The notes: generated from the sequence alone by a model not told the origin. A stretch of 64,000 nt of DNA from Anaeromonas sp052088025 (GCF_052088025.1 NZ_JBQCYD010000007.1:1-64000), one strand, 5' to 3'; counted from the stretch's first letter, positions 27,531-35,633 are shown. Program-made: numbers and translations.

Positions 27531-28892
27531 TTAGCTTGCTTTTCCTTCTTTTTTATCTCTTATTTTATCAAATTCATTTACTGCTTTAACTACAAGTGTA
27601 GACAATCCTACAAGTGCTATTAGGTTTGGTATTACCATTAGAGCATTAAACATATCTGCTAAAGCCCATACTAATTCTACATCTAATACTGTTCCTACTA
27701 CTACACAAATTAGAACTAAAGCTCTATAATACTTTACTCCACCTTTACCAAACAAATATTTTATATTTAATTCACCAAAGAAGTACCAACCAATTATAGT
27801 AGAAAATGCAAAGAAGAACAATGCCACTGCTATAAACTGTAAGCCAAAATCTCCAAAGGTGCTAAAACCTAATCTAAAACCTTCTTGTGTTAATTCTGAA
27901 CTTGTAAGTCCTGTTTCAAAAGCTCCAGTAGTTAATATTACTAAAGCTGTTATAGTACAAACTATACCAGTATCTACTATAACACCAAGCATAGATACAT
28001 ATCCTTGTTGAACAGGATGGTCTACCTTTGCAACAGCATGTGCGTGAGGAGTGGAGCCCATTCCTGCTTCATTTGAAAATAATCCTCTTGCTATACCATA
28101 TCTTAAAGTTTCTTTTACAGTAGCACCTATAAATCCACCAGTTGCAGCACGTGGATTAAATGCTCCCCATACTATCATCTTAAGTGCTGGAAGTATCTCT
28201 GTATAATTAACTACAAGTACAGCTATACCCCCTATTATATATAACAATGCCATTAAAGGAACTATTTTTTCTGTAAATGATGCTATACGGCTTACACCAC
28301 CCCATAATATTAATCCTGCTAAAGCTGCTACTACAACACCAATAACTATCTTAGGTATTGGAAAAGCATTATTTACAGCAAGAGCTATAGAGTTTGATTG
28401 AACCATATTTCCCATAAACCCGAGGGCAAATATAATAGATAATGAAAAGAAACCGGCTAAGTATTTACTTTTTAAACCATATCTTAGATAATAAGCTGGA
28501 CCACCAACAAGTTCTCCATTTACACTTCTGTTGAAGACTTGTGCTAAAACTGCTTCTGCAAATATTGTACCCATACCAAAAAATCCACTAATCCACATCC
28601 AAAATATTGCACCTGGTCCTCCTGCAGCTATTGCTGTTGCAACTCCAGCTAAATTTCCTGTTCCAACTTGAGCTGCTATAGCTGTTGAAAGTGACTGAAA
28701 TGGTGACATACCTACATCTTCTGTTTGTTTTTCTGGCTTACTGAAAATCTCTTTAAACATTGATTTGATTCTAGTTACTTGAATAAATCTCAACCTAAAA
28801 GTAAATAAAATTCCTGTTCCAAGTAAAGCTACGAGCATTACTGGTCCCCATAAAACATCATTGATAACTTTGAGAATGTCCATAATATCCAT
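27531..28892 (-). CDS. Sodium:alanine/glycine symporter (AGCS family)
   Basis: 453 residues with about eleven helices. Family motifs: QVGTGNLAGVATAIAAGGPG and FSNEAGMGSTPHAHAVAKVD. These carriers take up alanine or glycine with Na+ or H+. The ATG at 28892 has GGAGGG seven bases upstream; a TTG five codons earlier overlaps the RBS. The C-terminus ends in a Lys-rich stretch after an A6 run; reading on in another frame gives about 22 more codons of protein-like sequence ending at the terminator, so the true C-terminus may be longer. Monocistronic. Confidence 0.93.
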   Translation of the reverse strand: MDIMDILKVINDVLWGPVMLVALLGTGILFTFRLRFIQVTRIKSMFKEIFSKPEKQTEDVGMSPFQSLSTAIAAQVGTGNLAGVATAIAAGGPGAIFWMWISGFFGMGTIFAEAVLAQVFNRSVNGELVGGPAYYLRYGLKSKYLAGFFSLSIIFALGFMGNMVQSNSIALAVNNAFPIPKIVIGVVVAALAGLILWGGVSRIASFTEKIVPLMALLYIIGGIAVLVVNYTEILPALKMIVWGAFNPRAATGGFIGATVKETLRYGIARGLFSNEAGMGSTPHAHAVAKVDHPVQQGYVSMLGVIVDTGIVCTITALVILTTGAFETGLTSSELTQEGFRLGFSTFGDFGLQFIAVALFFFAFSTIIGWYFFGELNIKYLFGKGGVKYYRALVLICVVVGTVLDVELVWALADMFNALMVIPNLIALVGLSTLVVKAVNEFDKIRDKKEGKAS

Positions 28893-29117
28893 TATAATTC
28901 CCTCCAATTTTTTATAAATAATTCCTTATATTTCAAAGAAATCTTTGTTAAAATTATATCTTTACAGTAACAGATTCCTTCAAAAAGAAACAATATATTC
29001 TGAATTTATTTATAAAAAAGAAATATTACAATTTAATTACAAAAAACTCTTTCAATTATTACTATTATATTGTATAATAATATTCAAGAATAAAAACTAT
29101 TAAAGGAGGCGTATGTT

Positions 29118-30392
29118 TTGGCTTTGAGAAAACATGCTTTAAAAAGTACAGTAGCATCATTAACACTTATGGCAATACTATCAATGGGGTTACCTGTTAA
29201 TGCTCAATTAGGTGATAGTCTACTTAAAAAAGGAATAAACAATAATGACGTTAAAATATTACAACAACATTTAAAAGATTTAGGATATATGGATTATAAT
29301 GGCACAACAACATATTACGGTTACATTACAGAAAATGCTGTGAAGGATTTTCAAAGAGCAAATGGACTTCAAGTAGATGGCTATTTTGGTCCTAATACTT
29401 CAAAAACATTACTTAGTAAAGTAAACAATACAAGTTCTAGTTCTTCTTCAAATAATAATTCAAGCTCATTGTTTACATACACAAGAGTTTTAAAATATGG
29501 TTCTAGAGGTAGTGATGTTTCTTCATTACAATCTGCACTTAAAAACTTAGGACATTATAGTTCTAGCATAGATGGTATTTATGGTCCTGGTACTAGAGAT
29601 GCAGTTATGAGTTTTCAAAAATCTCAAGGAATCGGAGTAGATGGTTATTTTGGACCTAACTCTTATAAACATCTAGAAAATGCTTCAAGTGGCAATACAA
29701 CTCCATCTAAGCCAGCTCCATCGGAAAAACCAAGTAACTCCGGACTTTTAACTTATAATAGAGTTTTAAAATATGGTTCAAGAGGCAGTGATGTTTCTTC
29801 ATTGCAATCGGCTCTTAGTAAATTAAACTATTATAGTTCAAGTATAGATGGTATTTATGGTTATGGTACTAGAAATGCTATAATGAATTTCCAAAGATCT
29901 GCTCATATTTCAGTAGATGGATATGCTGGTCCTAACACTATAAAATATATAAATAAAGCATTAAATGGAGAATTACCTAATCGTGGTGGTTCAACTGGAA
30001 ATAACACTTCATCAAGTAGAGATCAATTAACTCAAAATATAATAAATGAAGCTAAAAAATACATGGGTGTACCTTATGTTTATGGCGGCTCCACTACATC
30101 AGGTTTTGACTGCACAGGTTATACTCAATATGTATATAGAAAATTTGGTATAAGTTTATCTCGTAGTTCAAGAGGACAGGCTACTGATGGAACTAGAGTA
30201 AGTAGAAATAATTTACAAGCTGGTGATTTAGTAATATTTGAAGGTACTTATAGACCTGGTCCAAGTCATGCTGGAATTTATTTAGGAAATGATATGTTTA
30301 TAAATGCAAGTTCTTCAAAGGGAGTTTCTATAGCTAGTTTAAATAGTAGTTATTGGAAATCACATTATGCATATGGTAGAAGAGTATATTAA
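29118..30392 (+). CDS. Secreted NlpC/P60 peptidoglycan hydrolase with three PG-binding domains
   Basis: 424 residues. A signal peptide (basic start, LTLMAILSMGLPVNAQ) is followed by three PG_binding_1 modules (about 35-100, 125-190, 217-280), Ser/Asn/Pro-rich linkers, and a C-terminal NlpC/P60 domain with catalytic Cys in GFDCTGYTQYVY and His in PSHAGIYLG. Such enzymes cut D-Glu-diamino acid bonds in the cell wall. The start is TTG at 29118 with AAGGAGG eight bases upstream; a nearby ATG at 29113 leads at once to a stop. The second and third modules are close DNA copies. A possible -10 TATAAT lies at 29073-29078. Terminator at 30397-30440. Confidence 0.95.
   Translation: MALRKHALKSTVASLTLMAILSMGLPVNAQLGDSLLKKGINNNDVKILQQHLKDLGYMDYNGTTTYYGYITENAVKDFQRANGLQVDGYFGPNTSKTLLSKVNNTSSSSSSNNNSSSLFTYTRVLKYGSRGSDVSSLQSALKNLGHYSSSIDGIYGPGTRDAVMSFQKSQGIGVDGYFGPNSYKHLENASSGNTTPSKPAPSEKPSNSGLLTYNRVLKYGSRGSDVSSLQSALSKLNYYSSSIDGIYGYGTRNAIMNFQRSAHISVDGYAGPNTIKYINKALNGELPNRGGSTGNNTSSSRDQLTQNIINEAKKYMGVPYVYGGSTTSGFDCTGYTQYVYRKFGISLSRSSRGQATDGTRVSRNNLQAGDLVIFEGTYRPGPSHAGIYLGNDMFINASSSKGVSIASLNSSYWKSHYAYGRRVY
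29484..29952 (+). repeat. Direct repeat of about 190 bp inside the NlpC/P60 gene
   Basis: Copies at 29484-29676 and 29760-29952, 276 bp apart, begin with the same AGAGTTTTAAAATATGGTTC and share long identical stretches. They encode the second and third peptidoglycan-binding modules, so this is a recent in-frame module duplication. Confidence 0.8.
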
Positions 30393-30396
30393 TATA

Positions 30397-30440
30397 AGAT
30401 ATAAAAAAGTATCGCCTTAGGCGATACTTTTTTTATATCT
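30397..30440. terminator. Bidirectional terminator between NlpC/P60 and trpP genes
   Basis: Stem GTATCGCC / GGCGATAC with loop TTA, A6 before and T7 after, extended by further A/T pairing. It lies between the convergent genes and overlaps the trpP stop region. Confidence 0.92.
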
Positions 30441-30963
30441 ACATTTCTATAGCTAAATCTGACTTTGTAACCTTTAGTGCCATTTTAACTACATTATATA
30501 TAGTTATTGTTACAAATATATTTGTTATAGCTGTAGGTATTACTATTGATAGAAAAAGTGCTATAAATGGTGCAGGGAGCCCTACTAAAAATAATGCAGT
30601 AGATAAAAACACACTACCACTTACAAGCGTACCAATAAAAGCTATTAAACCTACTTTAATTTTACCCATTTTCACTTTGCTAAATAAAACTATAAGTAAA
30701 TAAACCACTAATGATGTTATAAGTTTATCTACAATATTTGCTATTTGTCCACCTGGAAATGTCGTTGTCATAGCTGTAATTATGCCACCTAGTAAAGCTG
30801 TTACCATTGTGCTTTTAAAATCCTTATTAATCATTATTGCTACAAATATAAAGGAAATCATCAAATCAAATTTCATACTTCCAAGGGTGCCTGGTACAAT
30901 TTGATGCATGATAAAACCTATCGCTAGTAATAAAGCTATAAATATATTTTTTCTTAAATTCAT
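30439..30963 (-). CDS. trpP: Tryptophan transporter, TrpP family
   Basis: 174-residue membrane protein with about five to six helices; segments GFIMHQIVP and TTTFPGGQIANIVDK match TrpP-type tryptophan transporters as I know them. AAAAGGAG lies eight bases before the ATG. The assignment is strongly backed by the T-box leader upstream, whose specifier codon is TGG (Trp), so the gene should be switched on when uncharged tRNA-Trp accumulates. Monocistronic. Confidence 0.9.
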   Translation of the reverse strand: MNLRKNIFIALLLAIGFIMHQIVPGTLGSMKFDLMISFIFVAIMINKDFKSTMVTALLGGIITAMTTTFPGGQIANIVDKLITSLVVYLLIVLFSKVKMGKIKVGLIAFIGTLVSGSVFLSTALFLVGLPAPFIALFLSIVIPTAITNIFVTITIYNVVKMALKVTKSDLAIEM

Positions 30964-31422
30964 AATAAATCTCTCCTTTTAATTTTATTTTTTTATACCA
31001 ATCAGATTCATCACTTTCAATTATTCAAATCATACCACTCACCTCCTTAAATTTGCGCATTAAAAAAACCTCTCATCCCTATTGTAAAAAGGGACGAAAG
31101 GTTTAAATTTCCGCGGTACCACCCAAAATTAGATAGTATAAACTATCTCTCTTTAAAGATACAGATAAAAAATCGATATCTTTTTTCTATAACGGGAATT
31201 CCCGACTAAGGATACTTTAATAAAATTTCACCTTGCATCTCATAAGACCATTCATTAAATATCTTATATCGAACTTCCACCAACTTCGACTCGCTAAAAT
31301 AAAATAATTTTAACTACTTTTCTTAATCATAGATTTTACTATTCAATTTATATCATCTTATCATATATAAATTAAATAGTAAAGAGTTTTTAGAAAATTA
31401 TAAATATTATTTTATATTTTAA
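30964..31422 (-). other. Long leader region between trpP and M14 peptidase gene
   Basis: This 459-bp gene-free interval holds the T-box leader (31062-31320). Between it and trpP lie a short ORF (MRKFKEVSGMI) with a strong internal RBS, and the trpP RBS. Between the T-box and the upstream gene (31321-31422) is A+T-rich DNA that should contain the promoter, but I see no clear -35/-10 pair or terminator. Confidence 0.6.
31062..31320 (-). ncRNA. T-box riboswitch, tryptophan-specific
   Basis: On the minus strand the leader runs AGTAG, GCGAGTC, GGTGGAAG (stem I), then GAA-TGG with the specifier codon TGG at 31248-31250, followed five bases later by TGAG as in known T-boxes. The T-box core GGGTGGTACCGCG is at 31112-31124, and the terminator stem (CCTTTCGTCCCT / AGGGATGAGAGG, then T7) is at 31062-31103. 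TGG calls for tRNA-Trp, which agrees with the downstream tryptophan transporter. Uncharged tRNA-Trp would favour the antiterminator. Confidence 0.95.
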
Positions 31423-32694
31423 TTATACTATAGGAGAAATCAACAAGACTTCTTCGTTTTCCCTATATATCCTATCAAATTGTGATATTGGAAGCGGATT
31501 TTCACCAAGTCCTGTTTCAAAAGTATATCCTGGTAAATTATATTCTTTTATAAACCAATCCTTATAACCTGCATAAGCTGCAGCATATGGCACATCTGCC
31601 AATCTATAATTTGTTATATTCGAAAAAATTTCTGCAATATCTGTAGCTCTTGGAGGATTGAAATCAAGATATTTAAAATAAATTACTCTTCCTTGAGTGT
31701 GATAAGCAAGAGTAATTTTAAAATCATGTTTTCTTGTAAAATCTACCATGGCTTTGCTTTCAGGTTCTGATAATGGAGAAGGTCCTCCATATCTAGTAGG
31801 TCCTGGACCTGTTACTCCAAGTTCAGGTTCCTGAGCTTTAGCTTCCTCCCAATTAGCTGGGTAATTTCTATTTAAATCTACTCCACGTATATTTGCATTC
31901 CAAACTTCAGATAGTGGTTCACCTGTATCATTCCATTCTAATATTTCTTCATAATATGGATTTTCCGGAGTTATTCCATTTATTACAATGTCTACTCCAT
32001 CAGGATTTACCATAGGAACTATATAGATACTACTTGATTCCCAAATATCAGACACATTATATCCATTTAGAGATTTATTGTTTGAAAAGCTTTCTAAAAA
32101 TTGTTCTGTAAATTTCATCGTTACAGGAGAGTTTATCCATTCTAATGCATGATGAGAAGCATTATAAAATACTTCTTTTTCTCCTTTTCCGAGTCTTATA
32201 TAATATAAATCTCTACCAAGTACTGAATTTCCAATAGTTCCCACTTCTAAAAAAGGATACCTTTTCTTTAATCCTTCTATATTTTTTTCTAATAATCCAT
32301 AAGTATAACCTACATCAGTTAATACCACATCAATACCATATGGTACAATAATTTTACTACCAATAGTTAAATCATTAGGATTCAAATCAGGATTTGCTGT
32401 GATTATAGCATTTACAGTTGTATAATACCTATTAGCTATATTATAAAAAGTATCTCCTTTTTTTATAGTATAATTGTCATACCCTAAAATAAATCTATTT
32501 AATAAACCCCATGTATTTTCTCCTACTATTCCATCACTTACAAGTCCATTGTCAGATTGAAATTTCTTCACCGCACTTAATGTACTACTTCCAAATATAC
32601 CATCAATTGGGCCCGGATTATATCCTACTTTAGATAAAACACTTTGAACTATCTTAACATTATTACCACTTGATCCAAACTTTAAAATTTCCAT
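31423..32694 (-). CDS. M14 family peptidase with PG-binding and LysM domains
   Basis: 423 residues: an N-terminal PG_binding_1 module (about 1-65, GSSGNNVKIVQSVLSKVGY), a LysM module (about 74-118, YTIKKGDTFYNIANRY), then a zinc carboxypeptidase domain with the HxxE-like site ASHHALEWINSP, and GVDLNRNYP. The layout is that of gamma-D-glutamyl-meso-diaminopimelate peptidase I (ENP1), which acts on cell-wall or spore-cortex peptides. No signal peptide is seen, so it may act in the mother cell or sporangium, as for the Bacillus sphaericus enzyme. AGGGGTG precedes the ATG. Confidence 0.93.
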   Translation of the reverse strand: MEILKFGSSGNNVKIVQSVLSKVGYNPGPIDGIFGSSTLSAVKKFQSDNGLVSDGIVGENTWGLLNRFILGYDNYTIKKGDTFYNIANRYYTTVNAIITANPDLNPNDLTIGSKIIVPYGIDVVLTDVGYTYGLLEKNIEGLKKRYPFLEVGTIGNSVLGRDLYYIRLGKGEKEVFYNASHHALEWINSPVTMKFTEQFLESFSNNKSLNGYNVSDIWESSSIYIVPMVNPDGVDIVINGITPENPYYEEILEWNDTGEPLSEVWNANIRGVDLNRNYPANWEEAKAQEPELGVTGPGPTRYGGPSPLSEPESKAMVDFTRKHDFKITLAYHTQGRVIYFKYLDFNPPRATDIAEIFSNITNYRLADVPYAAAYAGYKDWFIKEYNLPGYTFETGLGENPLPISQFDRIYRENEEVLLISPIV

Positions 32695-32748
32695 AGTTTC
32701 ACCCCTATTTATCTTTATGATATATAGTATTACTATGGAAATTTTTTG

Positions 32749-33105
32749 TTACTCGCCGCATTCTTCATGATGAATATGCTGGTGACATATTGAGCCAGTT
32801 GATACTAGTTCTCCACTCATATATCTTTGTGCTAAATCTATTGAATTACCACTAGCTCCTGTTATTACTTCTATATTTTTATTGTTAAATATATCTATAG
32901 CCCCAGCTCCCATGCCTCCTGAAATTATAACATTTACTCCTAAATCATTCAAAAAATTAGGTAAAAACCCTGGCTTATGTCCTGGATTTGGTATAGAATC
33001 ATCTTTAATAATTTTATTTCTTTCAATCTCATAGATATTGAAATTCTCACAATGTCCAAAATGCTCTGTTACTAAATCTTTTTCACTAGCTACTGCAATT
33101 TTCAT
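32749..33105 (-). CDS. NifX/NifB-C family Fe-Mo cofactor-type protein
   Basis: 118-residue dinitrogenase iron-molybdenum cofactor biosynthesis-type domain (KIAVASEKDLVTEHFGHCENFNIYE, IISGGMGAGAIDIFNN). The C-terminal tail is rich in Cys and His (CHQHIHHEECGE), a likely metal site. Related proteins such as the Desulfovibrio orange protein bind Mo-Cu-S or Fe-S clusters. Last gene of a five-gene operon with a DUF134 regulator, another NifX-like protein and two ferredoxin-ATPases; no nitrogenase genes are in view. GGAGG precedes the ATG. Confidence 0.88.
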   Translation of the reverse strand: MKIAVASEKDLVTEHFGHCENFNIYEIERNKIIKDDSIPNPGHKPGFLPNFLNDLGVNVIISGGMGAGAIDIFNNKNIEVITGASGNSIDLAQRYMSGELVSTGSICHQHIHHEECGE

Positions 33106-33121
33106 TTAAACTCCTCCAATT

Positions 33122-33985
33122 TTATATGTTTAATATATTTATAGTTTTTTCAAATACATCGTTTACCTTTTCCCCTATTTCACAATCTATATCTACAATA
33201 GTTTTACCATCATTTATAGCTTTAATAGTATTTTTATCAAATGGTAATTTGCCTATCATAGGTATTTCATTTTCTTTACAGAAATATTCAATTTCTTCAC
33301 TTTTACTAAGATTAATATCATATTTATTTATACATATAGCAGTTTTAATGCCAAAGCTATTAGACATTTCAACTATTCTTTTCATATCAGCTATTCCAGA
33401 TATAGAAGGTTCAGCTACAACTAAAACCATATCTACTCCAGTTATTGAAGCAATAACTGGACAACCTATGCCAGGAGATCCATCTATTATTGCTAATTTA
33501 TCTTTTGTAATAGGTATATTTAATCTTTCTTTCACTTCTGTTACTAATTTTCCTGAAGTTCCACTTCCCATCTTAAGTTCAGCTGTTGAAAATACTTTAT
33601 TATCAGTATAAAGATCTAATCTCCCTGCTACATCCTTCTTTAGTTTAGCTGCATTTACTGGACAAACTAATTCACAAACTCCACATCCTTCACAGCTATA
33701 AAGATCTACTTTGTAAGTATCTTCTTCTTTTACTATTGCATCAAATCTACAATTATCCATACACTTTCCACATTTTATACATATATCACTATCAATATAT
33801 GATTTATCCATACCATAATAATCTTCGGTGATAGATTTACCTAAATCATTCATTACAAGATGTAAATTTGGGGCATCTACATCACAATCTGCGAATACCT
33901 TGTCTTCTGAAAGTTTTATGAAAGCACTTGCAATAGTAGTTTTTCCTGTACCCCCCTTACCACTAAGGATTAGTAATTTCTTCAT
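33122..33985 (-). CDS. MinD/ParA-type ATPase with inserted ferredoxin domain (copy 2)
   Basis: 287 residues. Deviant Walker A GKGGTGKTT at the N-terminus, then two [4Fe-4S] motifs (CIKCGKCMDNC and CEGCGVCELVC, about 62-103) inserted in the fold, then the switch region DGSPGIGCPV. Such P-loop proteins resemble the DVU2103/2104 ATPases of the Desulfovibrio orange-protein complex and Mrp/NubA-like carriers. The gene overlaps its paralogue upstream by 23 bp and precedes the NifX-like gene by 16 bp. AAGGAGG lies before the ATG. Confidence 0.9.
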   Translation of the reverse strand: MKKLLILSGKGGTGKTTIASAFIKLSEDKVFADCDVDAPNLHLVMNDLGKSITEDYYGMDKSYIDSDICIKCGKCMDNCRFDAIVKEEDTYKVDLYSCEGCGVCELVCPVNAAKLKKDVAGRLDLYTDNKVFSTAELKMGSGTSGKLVTEVKERLNIPITKDKLAIIDGSPGIGCPVIASITGVDMVLVVAEPSISGIADMKRIVEMSNSFGIKTAICINKYDINLSKSEEIEYFCKENEIPMIGKLPFDKNTIKAINDGKTIVDIDCEIGEKVNDVFEKTINILNI

Positions 33986-34814
33986 GTTCTACCTCCTTAG
34001 CTACTTTTTCTAATAAAGATAAAAACATAGCCTTATAATTATCATTTAATTTTGAAATAATCTGACCATCAGAATTTAAATTTCCAATTTCTCTGTCAAA
34101 ATATATTTTTTCTAATATATTTATATTGTTTTCATTGCAAAACTCTTCTGTAGGGTTATCTTTATTAGTATATTTGTTTAATACTACACCATGAGCTTTA
34201 TTAAATAATTTTACTAAATCATATACCATCTTCAAATTATGCGATCCAAAAATAGTTGGCTCTGCTACTAATATACAATAATCAGCATCTTTTATACTAT
34301 CCATAACCACACATGCACTTCCTGGTGGACAATCTATTATATTGTAATTATTATTATCAGTATATTTTAGCGATTCTTTAATAATAGACACGCCCGATGC
34401 TTGACCAACATTCATAATTCCAGATACTACATTTACATTATTTGAAATACCTTTTTTAACTACACCTACTTCTTCTTTCTTTTCACTTATAGCATTAGTA
34501 GGACATATTAAAGAGCATCCACCACAAGAGTGGCATACGTCCTCAAATACTAAAACCTTATCGGTATATGCTAATGCATTAAACTTACAAAACTCCACAC
34601 ATTTTTTACATCCAATACATTTATCATTGTCTACTTGTGGAATATCTACATAAACACTTTTTTCAGTAACATTATTAGGTTTAAAAAACAAATGTCCATT
34701 TGGTTCTTCTACATCACAATCAACATAGGTTGAATTATTAGCTACTTCTGCAAGGTTTACAGATACAAAAGTTTTTCCAGTACCACCTTTACCACTTAAT
34801 ACTGCTATATTCAT
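33963..34814 (-). CDS. MinD/ParA-type ATPase with inserted ferredoxin domain (copy 1)
   Basis: 283 residues, a paralogue of the next gene. Walker A GKGGTGKTF, ferredoxin motifs CIGCKKCVEFC and CHSCGGCSLIC at about 63-101, and DCPPGSACVVMDS as the Walker-B/switch element. The two copies are alike enough to be an old duplication and could act as a heterodimer. Its ATG overlaps the stop codon of the upstream NifX-like gene by one base (TAATG), a sign of translational coupling. Confidence 0.9.
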   Translation of the reverse strand: MNIAVLSGKGGTGKTFVSVNLAEVANNSTYVDCDVEEPNGHLFFKPNNVTEKSVYVDIPQVDNDKCIGCKKCVEFCKFNALAYTDKVLVFEDVCHSCGGCSLICPTNAISEKKEEVGVVKKGISNNVNVVSGIMNVGQASGVSIIKESLKYTDNNNYNIIDCPPGSACVVMDSIKDADYCILVAEPTIFGSHNLKMVYDLVKLFNKAHGVVLNKYTNKDNPTEEFCNENNINILEKIYFDREIGNLNSDGQIISKLNDNYKAMFLSLLEKVAKEVEHEEITNP

Positions 34815-35185
34815 TATCTTATTCCTCTAGACCCATGAAAACCAGCATGTATTTCATTTAACTCATATAATTTATCTTCTTTTAATGCGTCTATATTTTC
34901 TTTTATTGTACTTGAATTTGATTTATATAATTTTATATCAGCATTTTCAAGAACTTCTGCTGCATTTTTCCCACACCTTGGAGTAAGTAAACAATCAATA
35001 TTTTCATCTACTAAGATTTGAGCAGCTTTAATTCCTGCGCCACCTTGACTTGATGCTGCTGTATTATTTACAAAATTACTAGATTGGCTTTGTGTATCAT
35101 ATATTAAAAAATAATTTGTACGACCAAATGTATTGTTTACATATCCTTCTATAGTTTTTTCACTAACTGGAATTCCTATTTTCAT
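34814..35185 (-). CDS. NifX/NifB-C family protein
   Basis: 123-residue member of the dinitrogenase Fe-Mo cofactor family (IGIPVSEKTIEGYVNNTFGRTNYF, then GGAGIKAAQILVDENIDCLLTPRCG). Unlike its relative at the end of the operon, it has no Cys/His tail, but has two Cys in the core. The two may hand a cluster to one another or to the ferredoxin-ATPases. It is three bases from the DUF134 gene and overlaps the first ATPase gene by one base. Confidence 0.88.
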   Translation of the reverse strand: MKIGIPVSEKTIEGYVNNTFGRTNYFLIYDTQSQSSNFVNNTAASSQGGAGIKAAQILVDENIDCLLTPRCGKNAAEVLENADIKLYKSNSSTIKENIDALKEDKLYELNEIHAGFHGSRGIR

Positions 35186-35187
35186 AT

Positions 35188-35550
35188 CTACATATCTCCT
35201 TTTTTATTGTCTAATTTTTCCTTTCTACATCCTCTTCCACATGGTCTATTAGAATTTGTACAAAGGCTGTAGTCTCCACCTTCTATTATTATCATTTTTC
35301 CATTAACTAAGGATTCTGCAAGCTTTTTTCTAGCTTCTTCATATATTCCTTGTACAGTAGTACGAGCTATATTCATTTGCTCTGAACATTCTTTTTGTGT
35401 GAAATTATTTAAATCAATTAATCTTATAGTTTCGTACTCATCAACTGTCATGCTTATAATTTCTTTAACCATTTTTCCCATTCCCATTGGACCAAATCTT
35501 TTATTGTCTGGTAAAGAACAAACATTTCTCATCTTTTTAGGCCGTGACAA
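35188..35550 (-). CDS. DUF134 family DNA-binding protein
   Basis: 120 residues: RPKKMRNVCSLPDNKRFGP at the start, a sigma-70-region-4-like helix-turn-helix (TQKECSEQMNIARTTVQGIY) and a Cys-rich tail (CTNSNRPCGRGC) that may bind a metal or Fe-S cluster. DUF134 proteins are small regulators often next to NifX/MinD-ferredoxin genes. The start is TTG at 35550 with GGAGGTG five bases upstream; an ATG five codons earlier at 35565 contains the RBS. First gene of the operon and probably its redox- or metal-sensing regulator through the twin palindromes upstream. Confidence 0.88.
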   Translation of the reverse strand: MSRPKKMRNVCSLPDNKRFGPMGMGKMVKEIISMTVDEYETIRLIDLNNFTQKECSEQMNIARTTVQGIYEEARKKLAESLVNGKMIIIEGGDYSLCTNSNRPCGRGCRKEKLDNKKGDM

Positions 35551-35572
35551 ATAGTTCACCTCCATTCCTTAT

Positions 35573-35584
35573 TGACATATGTCA
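35573..35584. promoter_or_regulatory. Palindromic operator, proximal copy
   Basis: TGACATATGTCA, a perfect 12-bp palindrome about 12-20 bases past the predicted transcription start of the DUF134 operon. Identical to the copy at 35611-35622, and flanked by ATT in both when the second is read in reverse. Confidence 0.7.
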
Positions 35585-35595
35585 TTTATATGTTA

Positions 35596-35623
35596 ATTAT
35601 ACTCCTTTTATGACATATGTCAA
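35596..35623 (-). promoter_or_regulatory. Promoter of the DUF134-NifX-ATPase operon
   Basis: TTGACA at 35618-35623, 16-bp spacer, TATAAT at 35596-35601 on the minus strand. The -35 box is part of the distal palindrome, so a protein bound there would block RNA polymerase. Confidence 0.8.
35611..35622. promoter_or_regulatory. Palindromic operator, distal copy
   Basis: Second TGACATATGTCA, centre to centre 38 bp from the first and overlapping the -35 box. Two identical sites bracketing the promoter suggest cooperative binding, most simply by the DUF134 protein. Confidence 0.7.
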
Positions 35624-35633
35624 TAACTTTCGT

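Noticed and set aside
29484..29952. CRISPR or tandem satellite repeat
   Set aside because: The repeats are long, only two in number, in frame, and match protein modules of a cell-wall enzyme.
32749..35185. Nitrogenase or FeMo-cofactor gene cluster
   Set aside because: Only NifX-type domains are present; no nifH, nifD, nifK or nifB radical-SAM gene is seen, and such domains are common outside nitrogen fixation.
35573..35622. TGACATATGTCA as Crp/Fnr boxes
   Set aside because: The Fnr consensus TTGAT-N4-ATCAA does not fit, and the operon's own first gene is a DNA-binding protein, a simpler binder.
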